Below are positions 62,390-64,000 of a DNA stretch of 64,000 nucleotides, piece after piece. The position numbers and the translations under genes are program-made. Every line of letters starts with the position of its first letter. Within the stretch, counting starts at the first letter, position 1. The stretch is from Palsa-506 sp963755815 (GTDB taxonomy: Bacteria > Actinomycetota > Actinomycetes > Streptosporangiales > Streptosporangiaceae). The DNA lies in assembly GCA_963755815.1 (NCBI GenBank), contig CAVWLF010000003.1, forward strand, positions 124,001 through 188,000. Reading direction: 5' to 3'. Below the pieces are notes generated by a model. The model saw nothing but the letters and a program-made list of their open reading frames with translations. It made no database searches and was not told the origin of the DNA.

Positions 62390-63829
62390 ATGTTCCTCAA
62401 CCGCATGCCCCGTTACGAGATCCTGTCGGAGGATGCCGTCGGCGTCCTGGACAAGGGCTGGCGGCGCATCGTGTCCGAGATCGGCATTCAGTTCGCCAAG
62501 CCGGAAGCGGTGGAACTGTTCCGCAAGGCCGGTCAGTCGGTCGACGGCGATGTCGTCCGGCTGGATCCGGAGTTCGTGCTGGAGCAGGTGGCGAAGGCGC
62601 CGCGCGAGTTCGACGTCCAGGCCAGGAACCCGGCCAACAGCGTGCACATCGGCGGGGACCAGATGGTGTTCGGCGCCGTCTACGGCTCGCCGTTCGCGCG
62701 CGAGGGTGACGTGCGCCGGGAAGCGACGATGTCTGACTTCCGCCGGCTGGCCATGCTGGCCCAGTCATTCCCCGAGCTTGACTCGGCCGGCGGGGTGATC
62801 TGCGAGCCGAACGACACCCCGCTGGACTCCCGGCACCTCGACATGATCTACGCATTGCAGACCCTGACCGACAAGATCTACATGGGCAACGTGGTCTCCG
62901 GCCCGAACGCCGCCGACACCATCGCGATGAGCGAGATCCTGTTCGGCGGCCGGGCCGCCATCGAGCAGACCCCGGCCACGATCTCGCTGATCAACTGCAA
63001 CTCGCCGCTCCGCTGGGACGACCGGATGCTCGACGCCCAGTTCGAGTACTGCGCCGCGAATCAGCCCGTGGTGCTGACCCCGTTTCTGCTCATGGGCGCG
63101 ATGTCCCCGGTCACGATTCCGGCCGCGCTGGTCCAGCAGCTAGCGGAGGCGCTGTCCGGGATCGCGCTCGCGCAGCTGATCCGGCCGGGCTGCCCGGTCA
63201 TCTTCGGCTCGTTCCTGTCCAACATCGACATGCAGTCCGGCTCGCCGAGCTTCGGCACTCCCGAATCGGGCATCGGGCTGCTGTGCACCGGGCAGCTGGC
63301 CCGGCATTTCGGCCTGCCGTTCCGTACCGGCGGCGGCCTGAACTCCAGCCAGACCGCGGACGCGCAGGCGGCCTACGAGTCGCTGATGACACTGCTGCCC
63401 ACGTTCCTGGCGGGCACGAACTTTGTCATGCACGCGGCCGGATGGCTGGAGGGCGGCCTGGTCAGCTGCTATGAGAAGTTCATCATCGACATCGAGTTGC
63501 TGCGGATGCTGCGGGTGGAGTTCACGCCGCTGGAGATCGACGAGGCATCGCTGGCGTTCGGCGCGCATGAGGAAGTCGGCCACGGCGGGCATTTCCTCGG
63601 CGCCGCGCACACCATGGACCGGTTCCGCGACTGCTTTTACCGGCCGCTGCTGTCGTCGACCTCGAACTACGAGCGCTGGCTGAAGCAGGGCGGCAAGGAT
63701 GCCACGGCGCGGGCCAGCGAGATCTCCGCCAAGACGCTGGACGGGTACGAGCCGCCGCCGATGGACGAGGCGATCCGGGCCGAACTTGAGGAGTTCGTCA
63801 TCCGCCGCCGCGCCGAGCTCGGCGACTAG
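62390..63829 (+). CDS. Trimethylamine/glycine-betaine-type corrinoid methyltransferase (non-pyrrolysine MttB superfamily)
   Basis: A 479-aa TIM-barrel methyltransferase; ATG 62390 has TGAGG 5 bases upstream. Family features are MPRYEILSEDAVGVLDKGW at the N-terminus, ARNPANSVHIGGDQMVFGA, CNSPLRWDDRMLDAQFEYCA, FRTGGGLNSSQTADAQAAYE and a final HGGHFLGAAHTMDRFR. The open frame contains no internal TAG, so it is not a pyrrolysine enzyme; such members (MtgB, MtpB, MtcB) demethylate glycine betaine, proline betaine or carnitine. The substrate here is inferred from betA and the demethylating dehydrogenase. Divergent from iclR and the corrinoid operon. Confidence 0.9.
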   Translation: MFLNRMPRYEILSEDAVGVLDKGWRRIVSEIGIQFAKPEAVELFRKAGQSVDGDVVRLDPEFVLEQVAKAPREFDVQARNPANSVHIGGDQMVFGAVYGSPFAREGDVRREATMSDFRRLAMLAQSFPELDSAGGVICEPNDTPLDSRHLDMIYALQTLTDKIYMGNVVSGPNAADTIAMSEILFGGRAAIEQTPATISLINCNSPLRWDDRMLDAQFEYCAANQPVVLTPFLLMGAMSPVTIPAALVQQLAEALSGIALAQLIRPGCPVIFGSFLSNIDMQSGSPSFGTPESGIGLLCTGQLARHFGLPFRTGGGLNSSQTADAQAAYESLMTLLPTFLAGTNFVMHAAGWLEGGLVSCYEKFIIDIELLRMLRVEFTPLEIDEASLAFGAHEEVGHGGHFLGAAHTMDRFRDCFYRPLLSSTSNYERWLKQGGKDATARASEISAKTLDGYEPPPMDEAIRAELEEFVIRRRAELGD

Positions 63830-63904
63830 GCCCGCCCGGCCGGAGCCGGGCGCCCCGCGGAGCGGACGCGGCCGGCCGTGGCCCGGAACGGTGCCGCCGG
63901 GAAT

Positions 63905-64000
63905 TCAGCGGCGCTTGGTGGCCTGGAGCGTGTAGCTGTGCGCCAGCCGCCAGGGCCGGTCGGCCAGCCGCCACTCGTGGCCGGCCTGCTCCATCTGCCC
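63905..64000 (-). CDS. C-terminal fragment of an unidentified gene running off the window
   Basis: The last 31 codons and TGA stop of a minus-strand gene whose 5' part lies beyond the window. The visible peptide ends WRLAHSYTLQATKRR, which resembles the tails of some SAM-dependent methyltransferases, but the fragment is too short for a call. Confidence 0.45.
   Translation of the reverse strand, partial: GQMEQAGHEWRLADRPWRLAHSYTLQATKRR

Overview
This window is about 64 kb of a very GC-rich chromosome. Actinomycete traits include GTG and TTG starts, 1-8 nt gene overlaps, a DmdR/IdeR-type iron box, an XRE regulator with a long helical repeat region, an RsbW-like ATPase and a rifampin phosphotransferase. 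I see no rRNA, tRNA, CRISPR array, transposase, integrase or phage gene. The genus cannot be fixed from sequence alone.

Layout. 0.1-4.5 kb holds a MacAB-like ABC export operon with a lipoprotein. 4.5-7.0 kb holds a small unknown protein, a frameshifted acetyltransferase and a serine beta-lactamase-like hydrolase. 7.1-17.3 kb is a purine-salvage/ureide block: a three-subunit xanthine dehydrogenase, 8-oxoguanine deaminase, a DUF6986 aldolase, allantoinase and allantoicase, interrupted by an iron-box-controlled siderophore-interacting protein. 17.3-30.8 kb is mixed: two MFS/regulator pairs, an XRE regulator, an anti-sigma-type ATPase, choline dehydrogenase, an M55 peptidase, a PLP enzyme, a deformylase and small enzymes. 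30.8-35.5 kb is an iclR-aldehyde dehydrogenase-fhs-fchA operon. 35.6-37.5 kb has a nucleotidyltransferase-fold protein and a metallophosphoesterase. 37.6-43.8 kb has an APC permease, a dimethylglycine/sarcosine-dehydrogenase-like flavoprotein and etfBA. 43.9-46.0 kb has a PAP2 phosphatase and a lipid kinase. 46.1-49.6 kb is a wrecked S8 peptidase running into a T-depleted island. 49.8-56.3 kb has two Clp-N-domain proteins flanking EthD, rifampin phosphotransferase and a NYN/LOTUS-type RNase gene pair. 56.4-63.8 kb is a corrinoid methyltransferase locus.

The most interesting content is a dispersed one-carbon system. An MttB-family methyltransferase, a corrinoid protein, a pterin-dependent methyltransferase, a RACo-type corrinoid activator, a DUF1638 protein and a MetF-like reductase form a divergent, translationally coupled locus under an IclR regulator. 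The same window carries choline dehydrogenase, an aldehyde dehydrogenase, a demethylating flavoprotein with its ETF, methenyl-THF cyclohydrolase (FchA-like) and formate-THF ligase. Together these could take choline or glycine betaine methyl groups through tetrahydrofolate to formate with ATP gain, an acetogen-like C1 branch in what looks like a soil-type actinomycete. The link is an inference from gene content. A methylene-THF dehydrogenase is not in the window.

A caution: at least seven genes are interrupted by single-base frameshifts while the reading frames on both sides stay conserved, and there is an 18-base G run. Indel errors in the assembly are therefore a real possibility. The S8 peptidase region is damaged far more heavily, by substitutions as well as indels, and needs a separate explanation.
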